Below are positions 23,780-35,905 of a stretch of 64,000 bases of DNA, one piece after another. A program made the position numbers and the translations under genes. The notes under the pieces are model-generated. The model was not told where the DNA came from and did no database searches. It was given only the letters and a program-made list of their open reading frames with translations. The stretch's first letter is position 1. Each line of letters starts with the position of its first letter. Source of the DNA: Austropuccinia psidii (lineage: Eukaryota; Basidiomycota; Pucciniomycetes; Pucciniales; Sphaerophragmiaceae); NCBI GenBank assembly GCA_023105745.1, contig JALGQZ010000009.1:46467967-46531966 (forward strand), given 5' to 3'.

Positions 23780-24377
23780 TGTTGAAATTGGACTGTCACA
23801 ACAACACAACAACCAATTATGCCAGTAGAAAAACACTTTCTGTAAATAGTTGGCTATGCTGTGTGTGCTTCATGCGCCGCAGTTGTCTAGTTGTAATATA
23901 TAAGCTGCTTGCCAAACACATCCAAGTCCTTTTCCTCACCTCTAACCATAGGAGGTGACAGTTCAGGAACTGACTGGAAAGCAAGCTTCACTGCACCTGG
24001 CTATCTCTCTATACTATATAAACTACATATCAAAAAAGAAAGATCTTCTCCTCAGGGGAAATCTTTCTTTCTATTAAATTTTTTCAATTTTTAATTTTAA
24101 TTTTTTTTATCTTAAACTAACGATCATACGGTTTATTTAATAATTAGGTACGTTGATCTCAGGGGAGATCAATTATTACTTGTAACTAGAGATTACAATA
24201 CCTATCTATATTGTATTTTAGAAAAATTAAGAGATAAAAATCAAAATTAAAATAACAATTATTTCAATTGGGAACAGAATATCTTGGAATGGACAGCTGT
24301 ATATTAGGTAAAACAGATTTGAATACCGGCTATACTAAATAGAGGATGTTATTCTAGTACAGAGTCCATATCTTGAT
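23780..24377 (+). repeat. 3' LTR of copia-3 and following non-coding DNA
   Basis: The LTR starts TGTTGAAATTGGAC right after the purine tract. The words CTGTAAATAGTTG, TGTCTAGTTGTAA, CTTGCCAAACAC and TTTTCCTCACCTCT also occur in the copia-1 LTR on the other strand. An AAAGAAAGATC...GATTTCTTTC-like hairpin lies at about 24,035-24,072. The 3' edge is not clear. From about 24,100 to 24,377 the DNA is AT-rich without a gene. Confidence 0.55.
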
Positions 24378-24611
24378 ATATTAAGTTAGGGCCAAATGTA
24401 GCAAAGCTCACTTGCCATCAGTTTCTAAACTGTCACCTTCAATGGTAAGAGGTGAGGAAAAGAGACTTCGCAGTGTTTGGCAAGTGGCTTATAAATTACA
24501 ACTAGACAGCTGCACCGCACAGGGCGCGCGCAGCGTGAACAACTATTTACAGTGAGTTTTTTCTAGAATGATTTTTGGTTGGCACGTCATTGCAACATCC
24601 AAAACTCAACC
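24378..24611 (-). repeat. 3' LTR of copia-1 (about 234 bp)
   Basis: Matches about 37,224-37,456 over words such as AGTTAGGGCCAAATG, AGGTGAGGAAAAGAGACTT, ACAACTAGACAGCTGCACC and GTGAACAACTATTTACAGTGA. The purine tract GTGTGGGTGGG abuts it on the minus strand. The outer edges are approximate. Confidence 0.7.
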
Positions 24612-26078
24612 CACCCACACATAGGAAAGGCACAGCCTGTTGGAGGGTTGGCCCAGACAGGTGCTTGGTTAGTGCATCAGCCTACATTTCTGCTGTGCGT
24701 ACCCAAGTGACTTTGATATTGTGCTTCCTTATTGCGTAGTTGACGAAAAAAAGCACAGTTGAGATACCGCATTTGCTTTCTTGAGAGATTGTCAATTGAG
24801 ACCTGGACGGCAGCTTGATTGTCACAAAATATCATTTTGTCAAAATTGTTGGTGAGGTGAGTGAGCTGGCAGATGGCTTAAACCAGATGCTGGGTAGAGT
24901 TGGATAGGGCGACGTATTCCGCTGCACAGGTGCAAAGTGCTACAACTCCTTGCCATTTTGAGCACCAGAGAATGGATTTGTCACCTAGCTTGAGCATGCA
25001 ACCGGTTTGCGACTGCTCAATGTCACCACCCCAGCCAGCATTGCTCCAGAGATTGAGAGACACCTTCCCCGGCTGCAATCTCAATTGATGATCGCAAGTT
25101 TTGAGCAGGTACCCCACTACATGGTCCAGCATATTCCAGTGTACTTCTGTTGGGGCCATAGAATGTCAAGCCATGTAGTTCACTGCAGAAGCAAGGTCAG
25201 GACAGGAACCGCTAACAAAGTAAGCAAGTGAACCAACAACCAAACGGAACATTGTCGCATCCAATAAATCCCCCTTTGTAGCAGAGGAAGGTTGCGGCAA
25301 CACCGGAAGGGGAGAGTCTTTCTTTACCACCTGTTGAGGATAGGCAGCAAGGATGCTTTCTGTGCAATTACTACTTCACCTTTGCCACGCGTGCATTCCA
25401 AACCCACAATTTGGCTGATAGTGTCTCGCCATTTGATATCTACCTCAGAACAGAGTTGGCATTTGAAATCCGACATTGCGGTCGCGGAATTCAAGGTGAC
25501 GACGCCGTCGTTGACATGGACCCAGATTTCAATGATATATTTACCACTACGGATGATGTACAGAGATTGGTTGACTTCCATTGCACTAAAACCCATGCAG
25601 CTTAGAATGTCCAATAGAAAGATCCACCAGCACCTCCCCGCCTGCCTCATACCATAGAGGGCCTTTTTGAGCCAAAGGACTTTTCCTTTGAGCTGAGGAC
25701 AAAAGTAGGTTGGTGGTTCGACAAAGACTGTTTCTTTTACCGGACTGTACAAGTAGGCCCCACTGACGTTGAAAGACAACAGGGCCCAGTTATTGCATAT
25801 GACATGGGCCAGGACAAGCCAGAGCAACATCAGCAAGGAAGTGGGTGCATAGGTCTTGGTGCAGTCCACTCCAGGCCTCTGGCAATCACCCCAGGCAACA
25901 AGACAAGCCTGAACTTCTCAACAGTTCCGTCTGCATGCCGTTTGACATTGAAAACCCATCCCATTGTTGCCCAATGGTCTTCATGATGTTGTCCTTGTCA
26001 ACCGGTTCCCACACATCCCTCAGAGCCATTTGCTCCAATTTGGCTTCACATGCCTTCCTCCATTCTTGACTCAGGGGC
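24612..26078 (-). pseudogene. Copia-1 pol: reverse transcriptase and RNase H
   Basis: The RT begins EWRKACEAKLEQMALRDVWE near 26,066. It continues in another frame at 25,869-25,324 with CTKTYAPTSLLM, ALLSFNVSGAYLYSPV and KALYGMRQAGRCWW. The polymerase site reads IWVHVNDGVV, so the first Asp of the HVDD/YVDD pair is Asn. The RNase H part is at 25,159-24,878 (LNLWSNAGWGGD, CAAEYVALS) and continues degenerate to 24,612 with IFCDNQAAVQVS. At least two frameshifts and a stop break it. Frames are lost between 25,323 and 25,160. Confidence 0.85.
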
Positions 26079-27508
26079 TGTCACAGGGGCTCTTAGACAG
26101 AAACCAAGAGTGGCCTGGCACTCAGCAATCAGGGAACTCACTTGGAAGACTCCAAAACAATAAAGAAATGAAAATAAAAAGAATAAATTCCTCCAAGAAA
26201 TATGCAGGTACAAGATGAGATGCAATAAGAGGAAAGAGAAGCCAAATGGCCAAAGAGCCAACCAAGTAAGTCCTTAATCACTGTTTCAACCTGCCAAAAT
26301 GAACATTGGAATTAGTAAGGATATGACCACCAAATATCCATTGACAGGGGAAAAAAGAATCAGAGAAAAGGTGCTAAATGACTGACTTGATAATATAAGT
26401 ATTCACTTAACAAAAATGATAAGATAAATAAAGATAAAATAAAATTAAACTATATTAATTAACTGGGGAAAAACCCCCCAGGGTGGAAAGGGTAGCCGGT
26501 ATATGTGAAAGGTTGGGAGCTTGAGTTCTTCAGGCTGAAAACTGATCTGTATTAATCCTTGAGGCTGTATTGATTGTTTTTAGAATTGATACAGCTGGCT
26601 AATATTGAAATTGAATTGGGTTGAATGAATTTCCCATACTTGAAAATGAAAATACAGTTCTTGATGGATCCAGACTGTATTCAAATGAAGGTGGATGCCA
26701 AGATGGATTGAGTGGAGCTTTGACACTTGACAATTGAATTAATGAACTGCCTCTAGAATCCCTGGAGAATTGTGGAACAGTATTGCCTTGGAGGAATACT
26801 GTGAATGAAATTATTCAATGACGGCTTGATGGTGTGATTGGTCTTTGACACTGAAACACTTGCTCTTGAGCCTTGATGAGTCCTCTGAATGATTGGGTTC
26901 CTTGATGAGGTGATGATATGTTTTAATGTTGCAATGACTATTTGATATTCCCACCATTGAATTACTGTTGAAAAATGATGCATAATTATATATAACATCA
27001 TTTATGGCTTATTGGTTTATTGGAAAGAAGATTACATCCGAAGGTCTTGAGATGGAAAGACAGAGGGGGAAAAGATGAATGGGATGGGTTCAGAGCTTGG
27101 AAAGGTGTTTCTGGGTCCTTTGGGGTTTTTGGCCACTTTTGTGTTCTGAGCCAAAAACTGGCCCAAAGGGGGGGAAAGTGTCTTTTGGACACTTTGCGTC
27201 AAAGTACACAAAATTGTGCAAAAGTGCACAAAAATGCACAAAATGCGCAAATGCGCATTATGAGCCCAAATGGCCAAAAACAGCCATTTGGGCCATTTCC
27301 CCTGGTTTTGAGGGAAATGGCCAGAAATACCCATTTGGGCATAAATTGCCGCTATGGCTTCTGGATTGAGGTGAAGGGCCATGAAGGCCCCAAAAGACAA
27401 ATGGCCATATTGGCCACTGGTGATGGATATGGCCAATTGGCCATAAAAGTACTGTGGCTTGATATGCCATACAGAGATCCAAGGAGGTGAATTGCCATGG
27501 TTGTGACA
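26079..27508 (-). repeat. Solo LTR, gypsy-2-type, target duplication GGGGC
   Basis: This 1430-bp LTR has inverted termini TGTCACA and TGTGACA. GGGGC flanks both sides (26,074-26,078 and 27,509-27,513). It interrupts the copia-1 frame between Pro and Leu. It is related to 19,442 onward and to 40,273-41,698. Its right half (27,100-27,500) is full of GGCCATTTGGGCC-like and TGCACAAAA words, which give long but meaningless frames on both strands. Confidence 0.9.
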
Positions 27509-28928
27509 GGGGCCCAGACAACGCCTTACCAAGGTGCTCAGGGAGAGTGATGCCTTTGTTAACCGGGAGGGCGTCTATTGCCGTATTCTCATATTTGAAA
27601 TAACGCTCCGTTGGGACTTGCCCCAGGATCACCGTGTTGACAACGTGAGATAATGATCCCTTCTTGTGACCAGCACTGGTAACGCCTGACTATTGGAAGC
27701 ACAGAAATACAACGCTTGGTGATTGAATCAGCCTGTCACTTGCTGGCTCCCACAACAGCCAGCCGCCTGACATCAGTGGCTTAAGTAAACAGCAAGCCAC
27801 TCCCCTAGGTGACAGATTGTGATTTTGCTGCATCGTTGGGATGTGAATGACTGCATCCGCTCCAAAGGGGTAGAGTGTAGCAATTGAGGGTGCCTGGCCA
27901 AATAATTGTTGGTGTGGAGAGAGATCCTTGCAACGCGAGTTAGGAAGGCGGTTATGGAGGAAACAGGTGGAGGCGTAGGCAAAATGCCAGAAACAGTCCG
28001 GCATTTTGCTTTTCACCATCATCAAATGCGCCATGTCCCCTAAAGTCCGGTTAAGGCACTCTGCTTTGCCATTTTCCAGGGGTGAGTAGGGTAGTGAAGG
28101 AAAGAAACCCACTCCCAGTTTCTCAAGAGATCAGGTGAAGGATGCAGACGTGAATTCCCTTGCATTGTCTGTCTGCAAGGCCCTCAGGGTAAGCCGGAGC
28201 CAAACCTGGAATTGCTTGATTGCATCAAGGATGGCATCAGGGGCGTCGGACCAAGCCTTCAAAGGGTACACCACGCTGTAAGTCAAAGCGTGATCTCTGA
28301 TAGTCAATAGGTAGCAAAAACCCTGTGTATTGCCGACAAACGGGCCCATTATGTTGGAAACCAGAAGGTTGAGGGGTTTATCTTTCAGAATATCAGTTTG
28401 CGCCCTTGCGAGGCAGTGAGTACTCTTGGAAAGGGCACCGACCTCACAGTAAAAAGGCTGCCAAGGTTTATGATCAAAATCAGGAACATGCTGCTTCAGA
28501 AACAATATGACCATCTTATCTCAAGCATGTCCAAGGCGCTAATGCCACTCATGCAAGCTTAACACCATGTTGGTCAGTTGGGATATCGGATTCATTTCAA
28601 CTGCAGACAAGTCATAAGAAGGGGGCACAGCCGCTGACCTCTTGGTCCATTCCATAGTCAAAACATCCATCCACCAACAATTATTCTTGAAGGTGGGGGT
28701 TACAAAAGAACTGCAGACAAGAAGAGACAGGTTCAGATAATCAAAAACAGGAAGAAATCCCGCTGTACACAAGCAGCCAACGGATAAGATAGTACCAGAG
28801 ATTTTGTTGGAATAGGCCACGTTGTGCACTAACACCAACCCTTTGTGTACAGGCAGCTTAAGGGTCATCATCTGTGAGATCAGAATGGAATAATTGGAGT
28901 CGGAAAAGAAAATACAGAAGGGGGAGAC
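27509..28928 (-). pseudogene. Copia-1 pol: end of protease, pre-integrase and integrase
   Basis: 28,871-28,539 holds the region after the protease (LKLPVHKGLVLVHNVAYS). The HHCC pre-integrase motif near 28,540 is broken by stops. 28,514-28,131 holds the integrase core with LNLLVSNIMGPF, where the first catalytic Asp is Asn, and LQTDNAREFTS with the second Asp. 28,112-27,690 holds the catalytic Glu region GKAECLNRTLGDMA, and ILGQVPTERYFKYENTA follows to the insertion point at 27,509. Frames are disconnected by stops. An intact integrase would insert the cDNA; this one lacks a catalytic residue. Confidence 0.85.
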
Positions 28929-30004
28929 TGTAAGATGTGACTATGAAACTGATGATAATATTACTATTAATCAACAGTACTATGTCTGTTCCTATGAAAT
29001 ATAATAACAAAATGTTATTTTAGCCAAAATTAAATAATTAAAGAATTATTTCTTTCATGTGTTAAACACTACTAGTGATTTTAACAGTGAGCAAGTAATT
29101 GTCTACAAGAATCAATTACAAGAGGATTTTAATAATAAGACTTCTTTTATTAAAATAATAAAATTATTTGAATATATAAGTATATTTTGAAAGAATAATT
29201 ATAATGGTAATTCTTAAAGAAAACTAATTTTAGAGAAAAAAAGTTAAGAATTAAATATAAATCACTCACTCATATTCCAAAGAGCTTATTGAAAGATAAG
29301 ATAGAGAGATTTGATGTAGAATTGTGGATTTTAAGGATCAAAATGAATTTATAACAGTAATACAACAATATATAGTTGGATTCTATGATTTCACGTCTTT
29401 CTGATTGATTCCGAAAGATTTAAAATACTTAAGAATAGCTTTAACTAATACTTACTTGTTGGTAATAATGGTTTAAATTGGTAATAGAATGATGATGGAA
29501 AAAACAGCAAGAGGAGGCCTCTTTTAAGTCAACAACAGCTCACAGAGGCGTTCAATAATAAACCTCTTTGGATTATTGATTGCATCATCTGTTGTCATGT
29601 GAGATTATCATAATTACTTAATTGAGGCTTTGATGTGACTACCAACCCCAATATGGTTAAGAATAAAAGGAGTAACATCTGTAAATCTTCTTTTATTCCA
29701 AAATAATCATTTATTTCTCAAAGTTATCAATGTTATTGCCAATTTCTTCACAGGTTGTAATTACTGTGAATTTTTGAAGATTCAGTGTTTCATGTAGAAT
29801 AGTCAAAAATGGACTGTAAGTAAGACTTTAAATTTTACTAGTAAAATTGTAATTATTTTTGGTTGTACCCTAGATAATACAGTTCTCCATTAGTCCTGAC
29901 AGTTTCAGAAAGATTCATTAAGAATTGTATTTTTAATGAATTTTTGAATGGTTTACCTCATTTCTACGTAGAATTGCAAATATCAGTGTTTCACTGGTTG
30001 CTAT

Positions 30005-30599
30005 TGTTAAATTAGCACAAACTAAGAGTTTTCGTATTAACGCAAAGAAACACCTTGAGATAAGATGATAAGAAACAAGGATGTACCTAAGAGTGAAAAA
30101 CAATAATATTACTATTGATAGGCCTGATACAACACAGAACACAACTACTGACACACTAATGTAAGATTGAAAAGTTAGCCGGAGAAATAAATATAGCAGC
30201 AATAAGATACCAACCTAATACTACCAGGAGTACAAGTCAATAAGGCACAAAATAACACAAATACTATCTGAGATCACACAGTAGCAAAACACTAGAAGTA
30301 TACGTATTAGTAATCAAAATGACTGGTAAAGCCAGTCAGACATAAGACAAACCTCTAGTTCCTAGAGGAAGTGTGCCAATACAGTGTAGAAAATAATAAT
30401 AAAATAAAATAGTAAAGAGTTAGAATGATTGCCTCCAATACCATGTCAGAACATTCTCCTTATAAGAAGGACACATGGCTTTATCTCCGAGGCATATCTT
30501 AATAGACTTAGCACTTAAATCCTCGCTTGTTGCACGTTCATGTTTGTAAGCGGAAACTTTTAGTTGCTCACGGACTGGGAGAGATCACATATCTCAACA
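30005..30599 (-). repeat. 3' LTR of copia-2
   Basis: 595 bp, nearly identical to 34,527-35,121. On the minus strand the purine tract ending AAGGGGGG (30,600-30,607) abuts it. Confidence 0.9.
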
Positions 30600-33500
30600 C
30601 CCCCCTTGTCTCCTGTCGTGAGTAACTGCAATTCCTTCATGGCTCGTTTGATAGCAGGTCGACTGACTGACTTGGTGAGAAAGTCAGAAAGCATATTTGC
30701 AGTTGGAGTGTAAATGATTTCAATTATTTTGTTTCGTATTACATCTCGTATGAAGTGCAATTGTATGTCGATATGTTTCATACGGCATGTGTTAGTGTTG
30801 CAGTCACTATTAGCAGTATCGATGCATCCTTGGTTATCTTCATGAACCAGGATCGCCTTTGTCATTGTCAAGAAGTTGATTTCTTCAATGAATTGCTTGA
30901 ACCAAAGTAATTTGCTTGCGAGGTCTGTTAATGATCGGTATTCAGCTTCTGCAGAGGAAAGTGAAACTGTCTGTTGCTTTCTTGTCTTCCAAATGACAAT
31001 ATTGTTATTAAATAAAATTAGATATCCAGTTGTAGATCTTCTAGTTACCCTACAGTTTCCCCAGTCGGCGTCAGAGTAGGCGACTGGTAATTTTGACGTG
31101 TTTTTTCTGTACACTAACCCAATTTCACTCGTGCCTTTTAGATATTTCAAAACATGTAAAAAGGCTTTCCAATGTTGTATGCCGGGATTTTCTAAAAACT
31201 GAGACAAGGTGCTAACAGAATAGGACAGATCTGGTCAAGTTGCTGTGCTTAGGTAACTAAGGCTACCTACCGCACTTTGATAATTTATCTTCAAGGAAGC
31301 AAATTCTTCTTGACACGTTCTTGATGCAGCTTCAAGATGCATATTTGGAATGAGTGGTGTTGTCATGTGCTTACAATTTGACATTCCATCACTTTCTAGC
31401 AAGGAGTCAATATAGTGGCTTTGAGTTAGAGTGATAGTGTCCGGTTGATGAATAATTTTTATTCCCAACATAAGATCAGCTGATCCTAAGAGTTTTGTTT
31501 GGAATTCTCGTTCTATAGCCTTTTTGAAGTTAGTCAGATTTCTTCCAAAGATGCCTATGTTGTCAACATGAAGGAAAAGCCAGATTGGATCATTGCTTTT
31601 AAGATAAAAGACACATGAATCGGCTTTGGAGATGCTGAAGCCAAAGTCGACCAACCATGTGGAAAGGCGTCTATACCACGCCAAAGGGGCTTGTTTGAGA
31701 CCATAAATAGCCCTTTTTAGCTTGAGGCAGGTGTTCTTTTTATTTCTATCAAGACCTTGCGGAATCGTTAAGTACACATTTTCTTCTAATGGTGCATTGA
31801 GGAATGTGCTTTTGATGTCTAATTGCTCAAATTTCAAGTCACTAGCTGCGGCATACGAAATTAACGTTCTAAGGGAATTTAGTCATCCAGTGGGTGCAAA
31901 CGTTTTTGAGTAATCTTTTCCTTGGGTTTGAGAAAATCCCTGAGCACAAAGACAAGCCTTGTGCTCCATGATTTGATTCAATTCATTTCTTTTTGTTTTA
32001 AACACCCATGTGGTGCCAATTAACTTGAAGTCTTCTTTCACATCAACTTCTTCCCAAACGTTAAGGTTGGTCATGTTCTGCAGTTCCTTTGTTATCGCAT
32101 TCAACCAGTGTTCATGATCCTTTGACTTGATCGCTTGGTTGTAGGTTAATGGATCAGTTTCAGACAAAAAGGCAGTTGGGCGACAAGAGTAAGGTAGGAT
32201 ATTTTCTTCTTGTATTTCGGAATTGATCAAGGTGGGATGTTGAGGTCCAATGATTTTGATTCGTCTAGCACTAGGAGGTAAGCAGCTTTCCAAGCTTGAA
32301 TGTTCGCCATCATTGCTTGAGCTGTTTTCGTCACTTGAGGTTGAGCTTTCTTCTTCAGCTATCTCTTCTTGACAATCAAAGAATTCTTCTTCATCTGAAT
32401 TGTACCAACTACTACAGTATACTTTTCCATCACTAAGTTTGAGAATTCTGTAGGAGGAGTCATTATCAAAACCTAGCAACACCCCTTCTTCTCCTACAGG
32501 TCCTAACTTCCATGATCTTTTCTGTTTTGAAATAAGAAAGATTACCTTACAGCCGAAGGTACGGACCCTTTTGATCTTTGGCGATTGGGCTGTCCATAGG
32601 AAATAAGGTGATAAGCTCCTTTTAGAGGGTGTAGGCAATATGTTCGTGAGGAAGGTAGCAGTATTGATTGCCTCTGCCCAATACTGATTTGGAAGGTTGG
32701 AAGTGAGAAGTAGACATTGGGCCTTGTCCAGAATCGTTCTGTTTGCCCTTTCAGCTATTCCATTGTGTTCTGGTGTGTACGGTGGAGCTATAACATGAGT
32801 GAATCCATGTTGATTTGCTAGATCCTTGAATTGCTGGTTTACAAATTTTCCACCTCCGTCAGTAACCAATTGCTTGATTCTTCAATCGTGAGTGTTTTCA
32901 ATAAGTTTATGTTTTTTGACAAATTCCTCATAGGCCTTGGACTTATTCTTCAAGAAACTTGTGATTTTAAAAGAGGTGTGCTGATTGATGATGGTGAGGA
33001 TGTAGCGATGTCCGGAATTTGAGGGAGGTGAAATTGGACCAATCAAGTCCATGTGCACACATTCCAATGGTTTAGTCATTGGGGAAAAGTGACTTTTAAG
33101 CAGTAACTGAGTCATTTTTCCTTTTACGCATGTGTCGCAAAGACCATTCTCAAAAGGTTTTAGGCCTAACGACTTTAACACCTGATTCCCTGGGTGTCCT
33201 AATCTGAGATGCCAAAGTGGATCGGGAGCCAGTTTTGATAGAAGTGTTCTTGGTCGATTGAAGCTGACATACATTAACTTATTGATTATCTGTCCTTTTA
33301 ACAGGAACTGATTGTCATTCAGCAGCTGGAAGGTTGCACCCATTTTTTCAATAGTGATTGATTTGGCGCATAGCTCCAGAAGACTGACTAAATTTTCGGT
33401 TATGTTTGGTACATATAGGCAATCGTTCAAGGTCAGCAGCTTTTTATTAACTTCTATTTTTACGGTGCCTTTCCCTTTGCAGGTCAAGTTGCTCCTAGGA

Positions 33501-34474
33501 TCACTTGTGGAGATTTTTTCTTCAGGAGTAAGGATTAGTTCAGTGAAAATACTTTTATTGCTAAACATGTGGTGAGTAGCACCACAGTCTATTATGAGTG
33601 TAGATGCAGAGGAGAAGGATGATCTTTGATATGTCAGCAGAGCTTCAAGACCAGTTTGATGGGTCTCAGCCTCTGAAGATTTTCTTTTGTTTTTATTTCT
33701 AGGAGGTGGACGCAATTCGTGATTCTCAGCCCAACAATTCTCTGGTTTGTGTGTGGTATTTTTAGGATTATGTTTTCCATCGCGACAAACATAAGTTATT
33801 TTGTATGGATAATCAGAGGAGTTGGTGAGTAATGCGGAGCTATCCATTTTTTCAGTTTTCATGCCTTTTTGAAACGTGTCTTTAGTGCTTTTGTGTTGTA
33901 GGAGCTCTGAGAGCTTATCTAAAACTAGTTGTGGGTTAATTGAGGAGTTCATGGTGAGTACCATTGAGTCTATGATGTGGTCATAGGCATTACTATCTCT
34001 GCTTATCTTTCCAAGGATTGAATAGGCCATGATATCTGGGGGCATGGCTATTCCAATCCCAGCGATATCAAAAAGTATGTTCGAGCATTCTTTCACATAC
34101 TCTTCAATGTTTCCATTGAAGCGAAGACACTCCCATCTGACCCAGGTTCTTCCCCTGTTGGTGACTGTCTGAGAGGCAAATTTTTCGTGAATCTTAGACC
34201 ACATTAATTTAGCGTTTTTAACTGTGTTAGCATTAACTACTGTGACTATTATTTCGGGGTGTAATCTACTGAGGATAAGCTGGACTGCCTCAACGTTTAG
34301 TTGATTCCAGTTATTAGTGACAGAGGGATCTGTTGTTGGGGAAAGTTCTGAGCTGCATACGTCCCGCAATCCACGAGCACTTAATTCAATGTCAATTAGG
34401 ATGCTCCAGAGAGGATAATTTTGACCATCTAGTACAGGTACATGGTTTATGTTGTTTCCCATTTTTTCAGGCAT
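30560..34474 (-). pseudogene. Copia-2 gag-pol, one frame with three in-frame TGA codons
   Basis: Start MPEKMGNNINHVP at 34,474. The frame ends at 30,560, inside the 3' LTR, and would give 1304 residues. Domains in order: UBN2-type gag; a C-X4-H-like zinc motif near VCRDGKHNP; protease LIIDCGATHHMF (Asp kept, Cys for Ser); pre-integrase WHLRLGHPGNQ and CDTCVKGK; integrase Asp in HMDLIGPI, Asp in LVTDGGGKF and Glu in IAERANRT; RT with QLDIKSTFLNAPLEE and LHVDNIGIF; RNase H with YSDADW, SSAEAEY and EDNQG. TGA codons stand at 32,882-32,884, 31,883-31,885 and 31,235-31,237, the last two where copia proteins have a conserved Arg. The RT site has Asn for its second Asp. There is no frameshift. Confidence 0.9.
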
Positions 34475-34526
34475 GGTTGTTCACTCTTGTTGATGATTAA
34501 TCGAGAGCTTTCCGAGACTGTAAATC

Positions 34527-35121
34527 TGTTAAATTAGCACAAACTAAGAGTTTTTGTATTAACGCAAAGAAACACCTTGAGATAAGATGATAAGAAACAA
34601 GGATGTACCTAAGAGTGAAAAACAATAATATGACTATTGATAGGCCTGATACAACACAGAACACAACTACTGACACACTAATGTAAGATTGAAAAGTTAG
34701 CCGGAGAAATAAATATAGCAGCAATAAGATACCAACCTAATACTACCAGGAGTACAAGTCAATAAGGCACAAAATAACACAAATACTATCTGAGATCACA
34801 CAGTAGCAAAACACTAGAAGTATATGTATTAGTAATCGAAATGACTGGTAAAGCCAGTCAGGCATAAGACAAACCTCTAGTTCCTAGAGGAAGTGTGTCA
34901 ATACAGTGTAGAAAATAATAATAAAATAAAATAGTAAAGAGTTAGAATGATTGCCTCCAATACCATGTCAGGACATTCTCCTTATAAGAAGGACGCATGG
35001 CTTTATCTCTGAGGCATGTCTTAATAGACTTAGCACTTAAATCCTCACTTGTCGCACATTCATGTTTGTAAGCAGAAACTTTTAGTTGCTCACGGACTGG
35101 GAGAGATCACATATCTCAACA
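34527..35121 (-). repeat. 5' LTR of copia-2
   Basis: 595 bp, followed on the right by GCTAT (35,122-35,126), which matches GCTAT at 30,000-30,004. Confidence 0.9.
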
Positions 35122-35905
35122 GCTATGAGGTAAATCAATGGATACAAGTCCAAAAAGGGTTTTAATTACTCGTTTGGGGTTTATCCAAGGAAAATAATTA
35201 AGAATTTACATGGTTACAGGAGTCTAAGTAGCTTTTTACCTCCTTGGCACGTCAAAATAGCAGGTTATTTGCTATTTTCTTAAGATTTACAGTAGTTGTA
35301 ACATGGTAACCAAGTTCCAAAAAGGTTTTGGTTTACCAATTAGGCCAAGATCAACCATGGATCCAAGCTTTGGAGCTTTCCACACCTCTGAGGCCTCAGA
35401 AGTTGGGTACCCTGGCTCTCTTTGATGTCTTTTGTCCCCCTTGCTTATTTTTCACGTCAAAATAGAAAATTAAGCTTAGTGAGATATCCACTATGGGTGT
35501 ACCAAAAGTCCATATAAGGATACCATGATATTAAGTGCTCAAAACATGCATAACACTATTCTTAGTGTATATTTAACATGGCATTTCTCACATTCCCATT
35601 ATTTTGGCGTGAAATTAAGAAAAACAAAAATTTTCATGGATCTTTTATCTGGTATTGAAGTATTTTCCATTTTACCACCTCAAAGAGTTGATTTGAGCTT
35701 ATTCACTCTATGGAGCTACCCTAGGTGAATTTTTGTGTAGAATCCAAATCTGGCCTTAAATCCATGGATTTACTTACTCAATAAAAAGTTATTCATCTTT
35801 TCTGAAATCAAAAATGATGAATTTTGGATATATGCATAATCCAAAATTTATTTTTAAGATAATTATGGCCTATATGGGTATGTAAAGTATACCTCAAGAC
35901 TCACA

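Larger units (their letters stand above)
30005..35121 (-). mobile_element. Copia-2: complete, young Ty1/copia retrotransposon
   Basis: A 5117-bp element with two 595-bp LTRs (30,005-30,599 and 34,527-35,121) that differ by only about a dozen bases by eye. The termini are TGTTAAATT and CTCAACA, with GCTAT duplicated at 30,000-30,004 and 35,122-35,126. One reading frame spans gag to RNase H on the minus strand. It is the youngest insertion of the nested block, because it lies inside an LTR that lies inside copia-1. Confidence 0.95.
28929..35905 (-). repeat. Solo LTR, gypsy-1-type, target duplication GAGAC, carrying copia-2
   Basis: The edges are TGTAAGATGTG (28,929) and AAGACTCACA (35,905). 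GAGAC lies at 28,924-28,928 and 35,906-35,910. Removing copia-2 and one copy of its duplication leaves 28,929-30,004 plus 35,127-35,905, together 1855 bp, the size of one LTR. It inserted into the copia-1 protease codons. Confidence 0.85.

Noticed and set aside
27020..27632. Overlapping frames up to 166 residues on both strands
   Set aside because: They lie in the gypsy-2-type solo LTR, whose GGCCATTT words avoid stops. Only the part right of 27,513 on the minus strand is copia coding sequence.
28929..35905. A complete gypsy-1-type element, because both LTR edges and a target duplication are present 7 kb apart
   Set aside because: After removing copia-2 only 1855 bp remain, the length of one LTR, so it is a solo LTR and not a pair.
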